A program made the translations under genes and the position numbers. Positions 17,712-25,087 of a stretch of DNA of 64,000 bases are shown here, piece after piece. The notes below the pieces were generated by a model, which was not told where the DNA came from, ran no database searches, and was given only the letters and a program-made list of their open reading frames with translations. Origin of the DNA: Saccharopolyspora phatthalungensis. Its GTDB lineage: Bacteria > Actinomycetota > Actinomycetes > Mycobacteriales > Pseudonocardiaceae. Position 1 is the first letter of the stretch, and the number at the start of each line of letters is the position of its first letter. The DNA lies in contig NZ_JACHIW010000002.1 of NCBI RefSeq assembly GCF_014203395.1, forward strand, positions 1,984,001-2,048,000, written 5' to 3'.

Positions 17712-17900
17712 TCAGGCTCCTAACTTGTCGCACTTCACCGCGGTGAGAAACTCCGACCAGCGCTCGTTGGTGAAAGTGAGCAGGCCACCGTCGCGGTCCT
17801 TGGTATCGCGCACGCCAGTCATGTTGGGGGCGGTGCCAACCTCGACGCACTGTTCGGGGTTGTGCAGGCTCTTGGTCGACTTGCGCCAGTTGGTGAACAC
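17712..17900 (-). CDS. DUF397 small protein
   Basis: 62 residues: 'FTNWRKSTKSLHNPEQCVEVGTAP', then 'VRDTKDRDGGLLTFTNERWSEFLTAVK', which is the full DUF397 pattern. GTG 17900 is chosen because AAGGAC lies seven bases before it and overlaps the stop region of the upstream regulator, two bases away. It is the partner of the DUF5753 regulator, like the pair at the start of the window. Confidence 0.88.
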   Translation of the reverse strand: MFTNWRKSTKSLHNPEQCVEVGTAPNMTGVRDTKDRDGGLLTFTNERWSEFLTAVKCDKLGA

Positions 17901-17902
17901 GG

Positions 17903-18766
17903 TCAGTCCTTCGTCGTCGGTGAATCGGGTAGCCGGGCGATTTCGGTGGAGATCTGCACGAGCAGACGCCGCGCGTCGTCGCCTTCGACCGCGGTCTGCC
18001 ACAGGCTGTCGGCGAGCTGGTTGTAGAGGGCGACGTCGTCAGGGTCGTCGGTGTTGATCTCGGTGTTGACGGTCTCGACGAACACGGTGTCGCCAATGAT
18101 CCAAAACCCGCTTGCCGGGATGTGCGGCAACCGGGTGTTGAGCGCAATGATGCCGAACCGGACGGTCGCCAACCCGCACAGCGCGATCAAGCGGTCGATC
18201 TGCGCCACCATCGTCTGCGGCGGGCAGGCGAAGTACCGCAGCGCAGACTCAGCGATGAGCAGTTCGACGTGCTTGGCCGAGTCGTAGAGCGCGTGCTGTC
18301 GTTCCAGGCGTACCTGCACGGCGGCATCGGTGTCGTTCGGCACCTGCTGCAGGGCGGCAGCCGAGCCGAGCACGTGGCGGGCGTAGTCGGCGGTCTGGAC
18401 AAGACCGGGCACGACGACGAGTTCGAACGCGCGAATCGTGCTTGCTTCGGCCTCGATACCGCGGCTGTGCTCTTGCCGTCGCCGGTGCCCGGTCCGCAGC
18501 TGCCGTTTCCAGCTGGACGACTCCAGCCTGATCGTCCGCAACTCGTCGCGGAGCTCGGTCGCCGCCGGTTCTGGAACCTTGGCGAGCCGCACCCAGGTCA
18601 GCAGATCGGCGTCGGTCGCGAGCTGCTTGCCATTCTCGATCTTGGAGATCTTTGACGGCTGCCAACCGGCGGCGCTGGCGAACTCCCTGCCGGAGTAGCC
18701 GGCATTCTCGCGGAGTTCGCGAAGTCGATCGCCGAATTCGAGCTTGTGCCGTTCGGGTGTGCTCAC
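17903..18766 (-). CDS. Scr1-type helix-turn-helix regulator (XRE + DUF5753)
   Basis: 287 residues. An XRE helix-turn-helix occupies residues 9-65 ('FGDRLRELRENAGYSGREFASAAGWQPSKISKIENGKQ'). A DUF5753 domain follows, with 'AFELVVVPGLVQTADYARHVL', 'LLIAESALRYF' and 'VFVETVNTEINTDDPDDV'. It is a cytoplasmic DNA-binding regulator, full length for the family, starting at GTG 18766. It is cotranscribed with the DUF6879 gene upstream and the DUF397 gene downstream, a recurrent three-part actinomycete cassette whose physiological role is largely unknown. Confidence 0.92.
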   Translation of the reverse strand: MSTPERHKLEFGDRLRELRENAGYSGREFASAAGWQPSKISKIENGKQLATDADLLTWVRLAKVPEPAATELRDELRTIRLESSSWKRQLRTGHRRRQEHSRGIEAEASTIRAFELVVVPGLVQTADYARHVLGSAAALQQVPNDTDAAVQVRLERQHALYDSAKHVELLIAESALRYFACPPQTMVAQIDRLIALCGLATVRFGIIALNTRLPHIPASGFWIIGDTVFVETVNTEINTDDPDDVALYNQLADSLWQTAVEGDDARRLLVQISTEIARLPDSPTTKD

Positions 18767-18783
18767 AGGTTCATCTCATCGGG

Positions 18784-19557
18784 TCAGGGTGTCAGGACCG
18801 TTTCACAGGGTGCCGCATGACCCCAGGCGATCTCGCGCCACCTCCTGTGCTTTGCAACGGTGTCGGCGTCGTCGACGAGTTCAGCGGCGATCATGCCGTG
18901 GCTGTCGAAGTGCATGATCGCGACCAACTCGTCGTCGAACAACCAGAAGTCGTGATCGGGCAGGTTGTGCTCGACGGCGGCGGTGGTCGACATGACGCGG
19001 ATGACTTCGCCCGCCGCAGCGTTGCCCGGTGCCGCGAACATCTCAAACCGCAGGTAGTCGGTCAGCGGCTCGGTGAGCACCCGAACCCGTTCGAAATGCC
19101 GCCCCGCTCCGGTTGCCTGCCGGACGTTGGCCAGCCATTCCGTGGTGAACGACATGTCGGGCGTTTCGCCTGCGAGGAACTGCCGAAACGCCTCGGCCTC
19201 GTGCGGCTCCCGGTACTCGGCCTGGCATTCCCAGCGCCAGGCCGAGCGTGTGAAAGTCTTGAACAAGCGCCCGAAGTCCTCGCCGCGCACCAGTCGGGTC
19301 ATCACGTGTCCAGGCGCGAACGACAGCAGCCCGGCGGGGATCTCAACGGCGGTTTCCGTCTCGGGCATCCCTCGGTCGTGGAGTGTCGCGAGGGCTTCCG
19401 GATCGTCGATCTTGTAGCCCTGCACGAGGTAGGTGCCCCGGTCGGTGGCGTACAGGTTTGGGCACGAGCCGCTGATGCTGGTAGTTCCCAAGAACGTGAG
19501 CTTCGTAGCCCCTCCAGGTCGTCGAAATATCGAGCATCCTGCAAGCAATATGAGCAA
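18784..19557 (-). CDS. DUF6879 protein fused to its usual small partner
   Basis: Up to 257 residues in one frame. Residues ~20-75 ('FLGTTSISGSCPNLYATDRGTYLVQGYKIDDP...AVEIPAGLL') resemble the short separate protein that usually precedes DUF6879 genes. From ~85 on it is DUF6879 ('FGRLFKTFTRSAWRWECQAEYREPHEAEAFRQFLAG', 'LRFEMFAAP', 'DFWLFDDELVAIMHFDSHG'). No stop separates the parts, so this looks like a natural fusion. The start is unclear: TTG 19557 gives a Cys/Leu-rich lead, while GGAGGGG at about 19512-19518 is followed by no standard start until TTG 19491, 17 bases on. It precedes the DUF5753 regulator by 17 bases. Function unknown. Confidence 0.8.
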   Translation of the reverse strand: MLILLAGCSIFRRPGGATKLTFLGTTSISGSCPNLYATDRGTYLVQGYKIDDPEALATLHDRGMPETETAVEIPAGLLSFAPGHVMTRLVRGEDFGRLFKTFTRSAWRWECQAEYREPHEAEAFRQFLAGETPDMSFTTEWLANVRQATGAGRHFERVRVLTEPLTDYLRFEMFAAPGNAAAGEVIRVMSTTAAVEHNLPDHDFWLFDDELVAIMHFDSHGMIAAELVDDADTVAKHRRWREIAWGHAAPCETVLTP

Positions 19558-19693
19558 CAGTCAACGCCATTCGAGTGCCGATCGGCGCTACACCTCCATG
19601 AGGTGCAGCAGTACTACCCCAGACGAGGGTTATTGCTTCAAAATTTCTCGAATTGCTTGATTAGTTGCTCTATTAGTCGTCACAGTCATTGCC

Positions 19694-19948
19694 ATGACCA
19701 GCAGTGGCGCGACATACCGTCCCCATCCGTTCGGCTGGGTGCCTTCCGGTGGCCTGCGGCACGCCAGCACCGACACCAGACCTCACGAGGGCTACCCCAA
19801 CGGATTCGTGGTGGGCACCCTGTGCGGTCACCAGCTGGCAGCGGAAAACACCGATCTGGCGTGGTCTTGGGAGACGTGCCGGACTTGCGACGACAAGGCT
19901 CACGAACTCGCCAAGCCCCCGACACCACCCGCCGCGAGTGCGAGGTGA
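19694..19948 (+). CDS. Small actinobacterial zinc-finger-like protein
   Basis: 84 residues. It begins 'HPFGWVPSGGLRHAS' and contains Cys/His residues arranged as 'TLCGHQL...WETCRTCDDKAHELA', a pattern of short zinc-binding proteins common beside DUF397/DUF6879 genes in Pseudonocardiaceae. It is probably cytoplasmic; its role is not known. It is divergent from the DUF6879 gene, so the ~135-base gap must hold both promoters. The stop overlaps the GTG of the next small gene (GTGA). Confidence 0.7.
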   Translation: MTSSGATYRPHPFGWVPSGGLRHASTDTRPHEGYPNGFVVGTLCGHQLAAENTDLAWSWETCRTCDDKAHELAKPPTPPAASAR

Positions 19949-20181
19949 ACGCGACGGAAGCCGACCGGGCAGTCAAACTCGCCGCGCTGATGACCAGGGC
20001 GGCTGCCGCGCTAAACAGCCTGGCCACTTCCGTCCTCATTGGACGAGCGATCGATGACGATCTGCTGGACACCGAACGTCTGCGGAAGCCAGCGGTGGCC
20101 GGCTCCGCGAACGCGCTCAGTCGGACCGCAACTGTAATCAAAGCCCCACCGCGCGGGGCACGACTCGGCTCGACTCGATGA
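19945..20181 (+). CDS. Small hypothetical protein, 78 residues
   Basis: A GTG start overlaps the stop of the zinc-finger-like gene by four bases (GTGA). The product is Ala/Leu-rich and probably helical in its first half ('EADRAVKLAALMTRAAAALNSLATSVLIGRAIDDDLLDTERLRK'), with a basic tail. I do not recognise a family. The coupling with the gene before it and its strand suggest a real gene in the same short operon, just before the graspetide locus. Confidence 0.5.
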   Translation: MNATEADRAVKLAALMTRAAAALNSLATSVLIGRAIDDDLLDTERLRKPAVAGSANALSRTATVIKAPPRGARLGSTR

Positions 20182-20287
20182 ACGTGGTGGGGTCGATGCG
20201 CGGCAACGGCGCCGCAACCGGCCCCACCACACCGGGGAACCTGCACCGATGATCGCCAAGGAATGACGCAAGAGAAGGGACGACAGC

Positions 20288-20524
20288 ATGAATACACCTA
20301 TCACCGCGTTCGGCCTCGACGTCGCAGCCCGCAAGCCGATTCCGGTCAGCGAGGTCGACCTGTCCCGGCTGGTCTTCGACCCGCAGCGGCAGATCATGCT
20401 CACCCCGGGCGAGGACGGCGTGAACACACCGTGGTGCAAGCACTCGGACGGGCAGACCACGACCAACTCGAACACCGATGGGCATGGCGGTACCGAGACC
20501 GACACGGATTGGACCGAGGACTGA
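20288..20524 (+). CDS. tgmA: Graspetide precursor peptide (ATP-grasp-modified RiPP, TgmA/imiditide type)
   Basis: 78 residues. The N-terminal leader has the family pattern 'PITAFGLDVAARKPIPVSEVDLSRLVFDPQRQIMLTPG...TPWCKH' and the C-terminal core is rich in Thr, Asn, Asp, Glu and Gly ('GQTTTNSNTDGHGGTETDTD'). In this class an ATP-grasp ligase makes side-chain ester links between Thr and Asp/Glu, and a PIMT-like methyltransferase can convert an Asp-Gly step to aspartimide (fuscimiditide-type, established knowledge). A Thr-rich arm, a central Asp-Gly and an acidic arm are all present here. GAAGGG lies eight bases upstream of ATG 20288. The ligase starts five bases after the stop. Confidence 0.88.
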   Translation: MNTPITAFGLDVAARKPIPVSEVDLSRLVFDPQRQIMLTPGEDGVNTPWCKHSDGQTTTNSNTDGHGGTETDTDWTED

Positions 20525-20528
20525 CCCC

Positions 20529-21152
20529 GTGGCGGTTCTGGTGCTGACGCAGCGTTTCGACGCCACCGCGGACGTGGTGATCGACGAGCTCAACCGGCGC
20601 GGCGTGCCGCTGGTGCGCGCCGACCTCGGTGACCTCATCGTTTCCGCCGAACTCGACGGCGCCCGCTGGAGCGGGGTTTTCGCCACCCGGCACCACACGG
20701 TGAAGCTCGACGACGTGACGGGCATCTACTACCGGCGGCCCACCAATCCGACCGCGCCGGAAGGCGTGAGCGGGGATGCCGCCAAGTGGATCCAAACCGA
20801 ACAGCGGTGGGGGCTGCGAGGTCTTCTCGCAGCCCTTCCCCGCACCACGTGGGTGAACTGGCCCCCGGCGGTGCATGCCGCCGAGCACAAGCCCTACCAA
20901 CTCGCCCAGGCGGCCGACGCGGGTCTACCCGTCCCGGACATGTTGATCACCAACAACCCGGAGAAGGCCGCGGAATTCGCCGAGCGCGCGAAACCGGTGC
21001 TCTACAAGGCATTCCGGGGAAGCCCAACTAACCCACGACGGCTACCTGCGCGACCCGGCATGGATCGTCGCGTTCACCGACACTCCCCGCGGACTGTTTG
21101 TCCCGTACTACTTCGAAGCGGGCACCGACCGGCCCGGGTGGCGGCTCGTTGA
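20529..21152 (+). pseudogene. tgmB: Truncated ATP-grasp graspetide ligase (TgmB type)
   Basis: The first ~163 codons match the N-terminal half of ATP-grasp peptide maturases: 'MAVLVLTQRFDATADVVIDELNRRGVPLVRADLGDL', 'GIYYRRPT', 'WVNWPPAVHAAEHKPYQLAQAADAGLPVPDMLITNN' and 'KPVLYKAFRG'. At about 21017 the homology ends inside the ATP-binding lobe. The frame then reads Arg/Pro-rich sequence that is antiframe to a methyltransferase and stops at 21152. Normal family members are about 320 residues and carry their metal- and ATP-binding acidic residues in the missing half, so activity is not expected. GTG 20529 is the start. Confidence 0.85.
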
Positions 21153-22155
21153 GCGCACCGACGAGTGGCGCGACGGCGTGTATCGCAACACCGCGCACGT
21201 CACCCAGATCGACAACAACCCAGATGGGGTGCTGGCCGCTCGGCGCGGCGAAACCGTCACCGGGCAGCCCACCTCGTCCAGCTCCGCGCCGTCGTTGATG
21301 GCGCTCATGCTCGAAGCCCTCGACGTGCACGACGGACACCGGGTGCTGGAGATCGGCACCGGCAGTGGCTACAACGTCGCCCTGCTCTGCCACCGGTTGG
21401 GCAGCGAGAACGTCACTAGCGTCGACGTTGACCCTGTGCTGGTGGACTGCGCCCGCGACCGGCTCGCGAAACTCGACTACGCCCCGCGCCTGGCCGCAGT
21501 GGACGGCCGCGACGGCTGCCCGGAGCAGGCACCGTTCGATCGGATTATCGCGACCGTAGGCGTGCACCGCGTCCCGGCCACGTGGATCGAGCAATCCCGC
21601 CCCGGCGCGGTCATTCTCGTCCCGCTCATGGTCGGCGGGCTGCTCGCGCGGCTCAACGTCGATGACCAGGGCCGCGCCGAGGGCAGATTTCTACCGGACG
21701 CGGGCATGTTCATGCCCACCCGCGACCAACAGCAGCCCACCGCCACGATTCCCCACCGCGACGCAGCTGCCACCGAGCCCGAACCCACAACCATCGCCGC
21801 CGAGGTCGCCACGAGTCGGGAATTCGAGTTCTTTGCCGCCCTGCACACCGGCCCGTACAGCAGGACCGGGTTCACCCCCGCCGACGGGCCAACGCCGGAA
21901 ACGTGGCTCACCCGCGCCGACGGATCATGGATCTGCCACACCACCCCGGATCCCGGCCGGCAAATCGTTCGCCAAGGCGGCCCCGCCCGACTGTGGGAAA
22001 CCATCGAGCACGCCCACGAACGCTGGCAAGTGCTCGGCAGCCCCGCACGACAACGGTTCGGCCTCACCGTCGACAGCGGGAAACACCGCATGTGGCTCGA
22101 CGAACCATCGAACGTCATCATTGATGTGTCAGGCTTGGCTGAACGGCCACGATAA
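21019..22155 (+). pseudogene. 5'-truncated PIMT-like methyltransferase of the graspetide locus
   Basis: The frame reads 'GEAQLTHDGYLRDPAWIVAFTDTPRGLFVPYYFEAG' straight from the truncated ligase, then a complete SAM-binding domain ('HRVLEIGTGSGYNVALLCHRLG', 'DRIIATVGVHRVPATWIEQSRPGAVILVPL') and a long C-terminal domain. It matches the protein-L-isoaspartate-methyltransferase-like enzymes of ATP-grasp peptide loci. The start codon and the first residues have been lost. Translation from GTG 21178 is possible but would skip the conserved 'FVP' helix. A terminator follows. It would have methylated the Asp of the core peptide to trigger aspartimide formation (inference from fuscimiditide-type systems). 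Confidence 0.8.
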
Positions 22156-22174
22156 GGCTCGAAACGGCGAACGT

Positions 22175-22202
22175 GCCCCGCACCCGGTTAAGGGTGCGGG
22201 GC
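22175..22202 (+). terminator. Terminator after the graspetide locus
   Basis: GCCCCGCACCC (22175-22185) and GGGTGCGGGGC (22192-22202) form a perfect 11-bp stem with a 6-base loop, 19 bases after the methyltransferase stop and ahead of the convergent PAP2 gene. Confidence 0.85.
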
Positions 22203-22264
22203 GCATTGCTACTCGGTCGCGCACCACCGTTCCCACCGCCTCGTTATAAAACAGACCCTAGCCC

Positions 22265-22849
22265 TCAGCGGCGCTGGGCCCAGACCACGCCGCGCAGCTT
22301 GCTGCTTCGTAGTCGCTCGACACTGGCCGTCAGGGGACGACGAACCACCAACCATGCGCCGCCGACGGCACCGCCGACGACGAGGCCCGCGATCACGTCG
22401 TGCGGGTAGTGCGCGCCGACATAGACGCGAGAAATCGCCATCAGCAGCGCACCGACCACCGCGAGGTAACCCCAACTCCGCCGGACGATCAGCGTGGCCA
22501 CCGCGAAAGCGGCGAAGATGACCGTGTGGTTGCTGGGAAACGCGTAATCGGTGACGCCATCGCACGGCAGCACGGTGACCACATCGGGCAATGCCCGGCA
22601 CGGACGTTGTTCGGCCACCACGTTCTTCAGCGCACTGTCGAGCACGTACGCCAGGACCACCGCAACGCCCACCCAGAGCACCTTCGCCGCGGCGGCGGAG
22701 TCGGCGCGGCGTGCCCACCACAACATCCACAAAACCGCCACGATCAGGGCTACCACCCCGTAGGTCGTGAACACGCTCACGGGCGTCCAAAGCCACGGCG
22801 TCCGCGCCGCGAACTCGGTCATCGCCACATAAACGCCGCTGTCCGGCAT
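22265..22849 (-). CDS. PAP2-family membrane phosphatase
   Basis: 194 residues with about five membrane helices. The three phosphatase motifs are present: 'KNVVAEQRPCR' (K-x6-RP), 'PSNH' (PSGH variant) and 'SRVYVGAHYPHDV' (SR-x5-H-x3-D). It probably hydrolyses a lipid phosphate or pyrophosphate, such as undecaprenyl diphosphate or phosphatidic acid, at the outer face of the membrane. ATG 22849 is chosen because AAGGAGG precedes it by eight bases; the long open frame upstream is a shadow of the DedA gene. The DedA stop lies 14 bases upstream, so the two membrane proteins form one operon, probably in lipid carrier recycling. Confidence 0.9.
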   Translation of the reverse strand: MPDSGVYVAMTEFAARTPWLWTPVSVFTTYGVVALIVAVLWMLWWARRADSAAAAKVLWVGVAVVLAYVLDSALKNVVAEQRPCRALPDVVTVLPCDGVTDYAFPSNHTVIFAAFAVATLIVRRSWGYLAVVGALLMAISRVYVGAHYPHDVIAGLVVGGAVGGAWLVVRRPLTASVERLRSSKLRGVVWAQRR

Positions 22850-22863
22850 GACGGCCACCTCCT

Positions 22864-23496
22864 TCACGACGCTTCCGAAGCCCGCCGGGACCGGTAGATC
22901 TCCCACGCCACCGGAACCAGGGACAGGACGACGATCACGGCGACCACGGGCAGCAGGTAACTGTCGATGTTCGGTACCGAAGTGCCCAGGAGGTACCCGG
23001 CGAGCATCACCCCGACCGTCCACAGCAGACCACCGACGACCTGCCACACCGCGAACACTCGGGACGGCACCCCGGAGATCCCTGCCATCGGGTTCAGCAC
23101 GGTCCGCACGATCGGGACGAACCGGGCCAGCACGATGGCCTTGCCATGCCCGTAGCGGTCCAGCATGCGCGCCGCGCGATTTACGCCCTCGTGCAAGCGC
23201 CGGTTCCGGACGCGCCGGAGTATCGCGGCGCCGCCACGCTTGCCGATCAGGTAACCGACCTGCGCGCCCGCCAACGCCCCTGCGACTGCCGTGATCATCA
23301 ACGGCAGCAGGGACGAACCCCCTTGCGCCACACTGGTGGCCGCAAGAACGCCAGCGGTGAATAGCAGTGAATCTCCCGGGAGGAAGAAGCCGATCAGTAG
23401 TCCCGTCTCGGCGAATAACACCAGGAACACCCCGATGGCCCCGAGACCGGTCACCAACGACCGCGAGTCCAGTACATTCACCGCCAGCACGTGCAT
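22864..23496 (-). CDS. DedA-family membrane protein
   Basis: 210 residues, with the DedA pattern 'FAETGLLIGFFLPGDSLLFTAGVLA', 'GAQVGYLIGKRGG', 'YGHGKAIVLARFVPIVRTVLNPMAGISGVPSRVFAVWQVVGGLLWT' and several hydrophobic helices. DedA proteins are membrane transporters; some flip the lipid carrier undecaprenyl phosphate (UptA) or other phospholipids, which fits a PAP2 partner that would generate the monophosphate. ATG 23496 has GGGGGAG five bases upstream. The frame continues to 23769, but that stretch is non-coding-like. Confidence 0.92.
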   Translation of the reverse strand: MHVLAVNVLDSRSLVTGLGAIGVFLVLFAETGLLIGFFLPGDSLLFTAGVLAATSVAQGGSSLLPLMITAVAGALAGAQVGYLIGKRGGAAILRRVRNRRLHEGVNRAARMLDRYGHGKAIVLARFVPIVRTVLNPMAGISGVPSRVFAVWQVVGGLLWTVGVMLAGYLLGTSVPNIDSYLLPVVAVIVVLSLVPVAWEIYRSRRASEAS

Positions 23497-23707
23497 CCAG
23501 CTCCCCCGTCTTTCGCATCCGGCAACAGGATCGCGACCAACGCTAGGAGACGTACGGCAAGCGCACGGTGCACGGAAGGTTAACCGAGAGTTTGCTTTGC
23601 GCGCGGATCCCGGTGAGTTCAATGGAAATCGCCACGTTCCCGGGTTTGCCGTCCGCTCACCTCTGTCCGACCGGCAGCAAACCTGCCGTTCGCTAGTGTT
23701 CGCCACG

Positions 23708-24949
23708 ATGACTTCACAACATGCCCTCGGGCCGAATCGCCAAATGCTCAACAAAGTCCCGGAAGTCACCCTCTACTTCTGGATCATCAAAGTGCTCTGC
23801 ACGACGGTCGGTGAGTCGGCCGCCGACTTCCTGAACGTTGACCTGAACCTCGGCCTGACCGGTGTGTCGATCATCACCGCCGTCCTGCTCGTCGGCTGCC
23901 TGATCTTCCAGTTCCGCGCGAACCGGTACCTAGCGAGCAGGTACTGGCTGGCCGTGGCGATCGTAAGCGTCTTCGGCACATTGGTGACCGACAACCTCAC
24001 GGACAACATCGGCCTGCCGCTTGAGGCAAGCACGCTGATCTTCGGCGTTCTGCTCGGGCTCACCTTCCTCATGTGGTTTCGGAGCGAGCGGACGCTCTCC
24101 ATCCATTCCATCTTCACCAGGCGGCGAGAGGCGTTCTACTGGCTCGCCATTCTCTTCACCTTCGCGCTCGGTACCGCGACCGGTGATCTCATGGCCGAGG
24201 TGCTCGGCCTCGGCTACCTGGTGACCGGAATCATCGTGGCGTCGCTGATCGCCATCACCACGGTCGCGTGGCGAGCCGGACTCCACTCGGTTCTCGCCTT
24301 CTGGTTCTGCTACACCCTGACCCGGCCGCTTGGCGCGTCGATCGGTGACTACCTCTCGCAACCGGCGAGCCAGGGCGGGCTGGGGCTGGGTGCCACGGTG
24401 ACGAGCCTGATCTTCGTGGTCGGCATTCTCGCCATCGTCACCTATCTATCGGTGACGAAAGCCGATGTCATCCCGAACGCCTCAGCCGTTGACACCGCGA
24501 CGGCGCCCGAGCGGGGAGGCTTGTGGCAGACGGTCGTCGTCGTCGCGCTCGTCCTCATCGCCGGCGGAGCGGGATACGCCTTGCGCACTTCCGCACTACA
24601 ACAAGACACGCCGAATCAGGCTTCTGCCGTGCAACCACCGACCCCAGGCGCAAGCCTGAGCGAGCAGGCAAAGCCCTCGCCCCTCGGCGACCTCTCGAAG
24701 TTCCGGGCAATCACCCAAGACACGCTGAACCTCTTGAACACCGGCAACCAGTCCGGTGCCACGGCCCGCGTCGATGACCTCGAAATCGAGTGGGACAACG
24801 CCGAAGCGCGGCTAAAGCCGAAGGACAAGACCGCCTGGACCGAGATCGACGGCAAGATCGACACGGTGCTGCGCCAGCTCAGGGCAACGAATCCGAACTC
24901 GAACAACGAACAGAGCGCGCTCACGGCATTGCTCGCCGCGCTCGGTTGA
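23708..24949 (+). CDS. COG4705-type polytopic membrane protein with extracellular C-terminal domain
   Basis: 413 residues. The first ~250 form the repeated four-helix units of the COG4705 family ('NKVPEVTLYFWIIKVLCTTVGESAADFLN...', 'FALGTATGDLMAEVLGLGYLVTGIIVASLIAITTVAW', 'YTLTRPLGASIGDYLSQP'). After a further helix ('VVVVALVLIAGGAGYAL') comes an extracytoplasmic domain of ~140 residues with helical, charged sequence ('ALTALLAALG' at the end). The repeats keep Gly-Asp pairs inside membrane segments, suggestive of ion or metal passage, but the family function is unknown. ATG 23708 is used; ATG 23744 is an alternative giving the family's usual start. It is divergent from the DedA gene. Confidence 0.8.
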   Translation: MTSQHALGPNRQMLNKVPEVTLYFWIIKVLCTTVGESAADFLNVDLNLGLTGVSIITAVLLVGCLIFQFRANRYLASRYWLAVAIVSVFGTLVTDNLTDNIGLPLEASTLIFGVLLGLTFLMWFRSERTLSIHSIFTRRREAFYWLAILFTFALGTATGDLMAEVLGLGYLVTGIIVASLIAITTVAWRAGLHSVLAFWFCYTLTRPLGASIGDYLSQPASQGGLGLGATVTSLIFVVGILAIVTYLSVTKADVIPNASAVDTATAPERGGLWQTVVVVALVLIAGGAGYALRTSALQQDTPNQASAVQPPTPGASLSEQAKPSPLGDLSKFRAITQDTLNLLNTGNQSGATARVDDLEIEWDNAEARLKPKDKTAWTEIDGKIDTVLRQLRATNPNSNNEQSALTALLAALG

Positions 24950-25087
24950 CTCGTCGTGACGCGGTAGCCGCCCGTCTGCCGTAGGCCACATACTTCTGTG
25001 CCAAGGTCTTGCCGGCTCGGGGGTTTCCGTGTCAGCCGGCCCGGCCACGGCTGTGGGGAAAGGAGTTCCGCGCTCATTCGACGAGGT

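Noticed and set aside
19501..19557. Lipoprotein-like start (LLAGC) of the DUF6879 gene
   Set aside because: The codons lie upstream of the best ribosome-binding site and DUF6879 proteins are cytoplasmic; probably an artefact of the extended frame.
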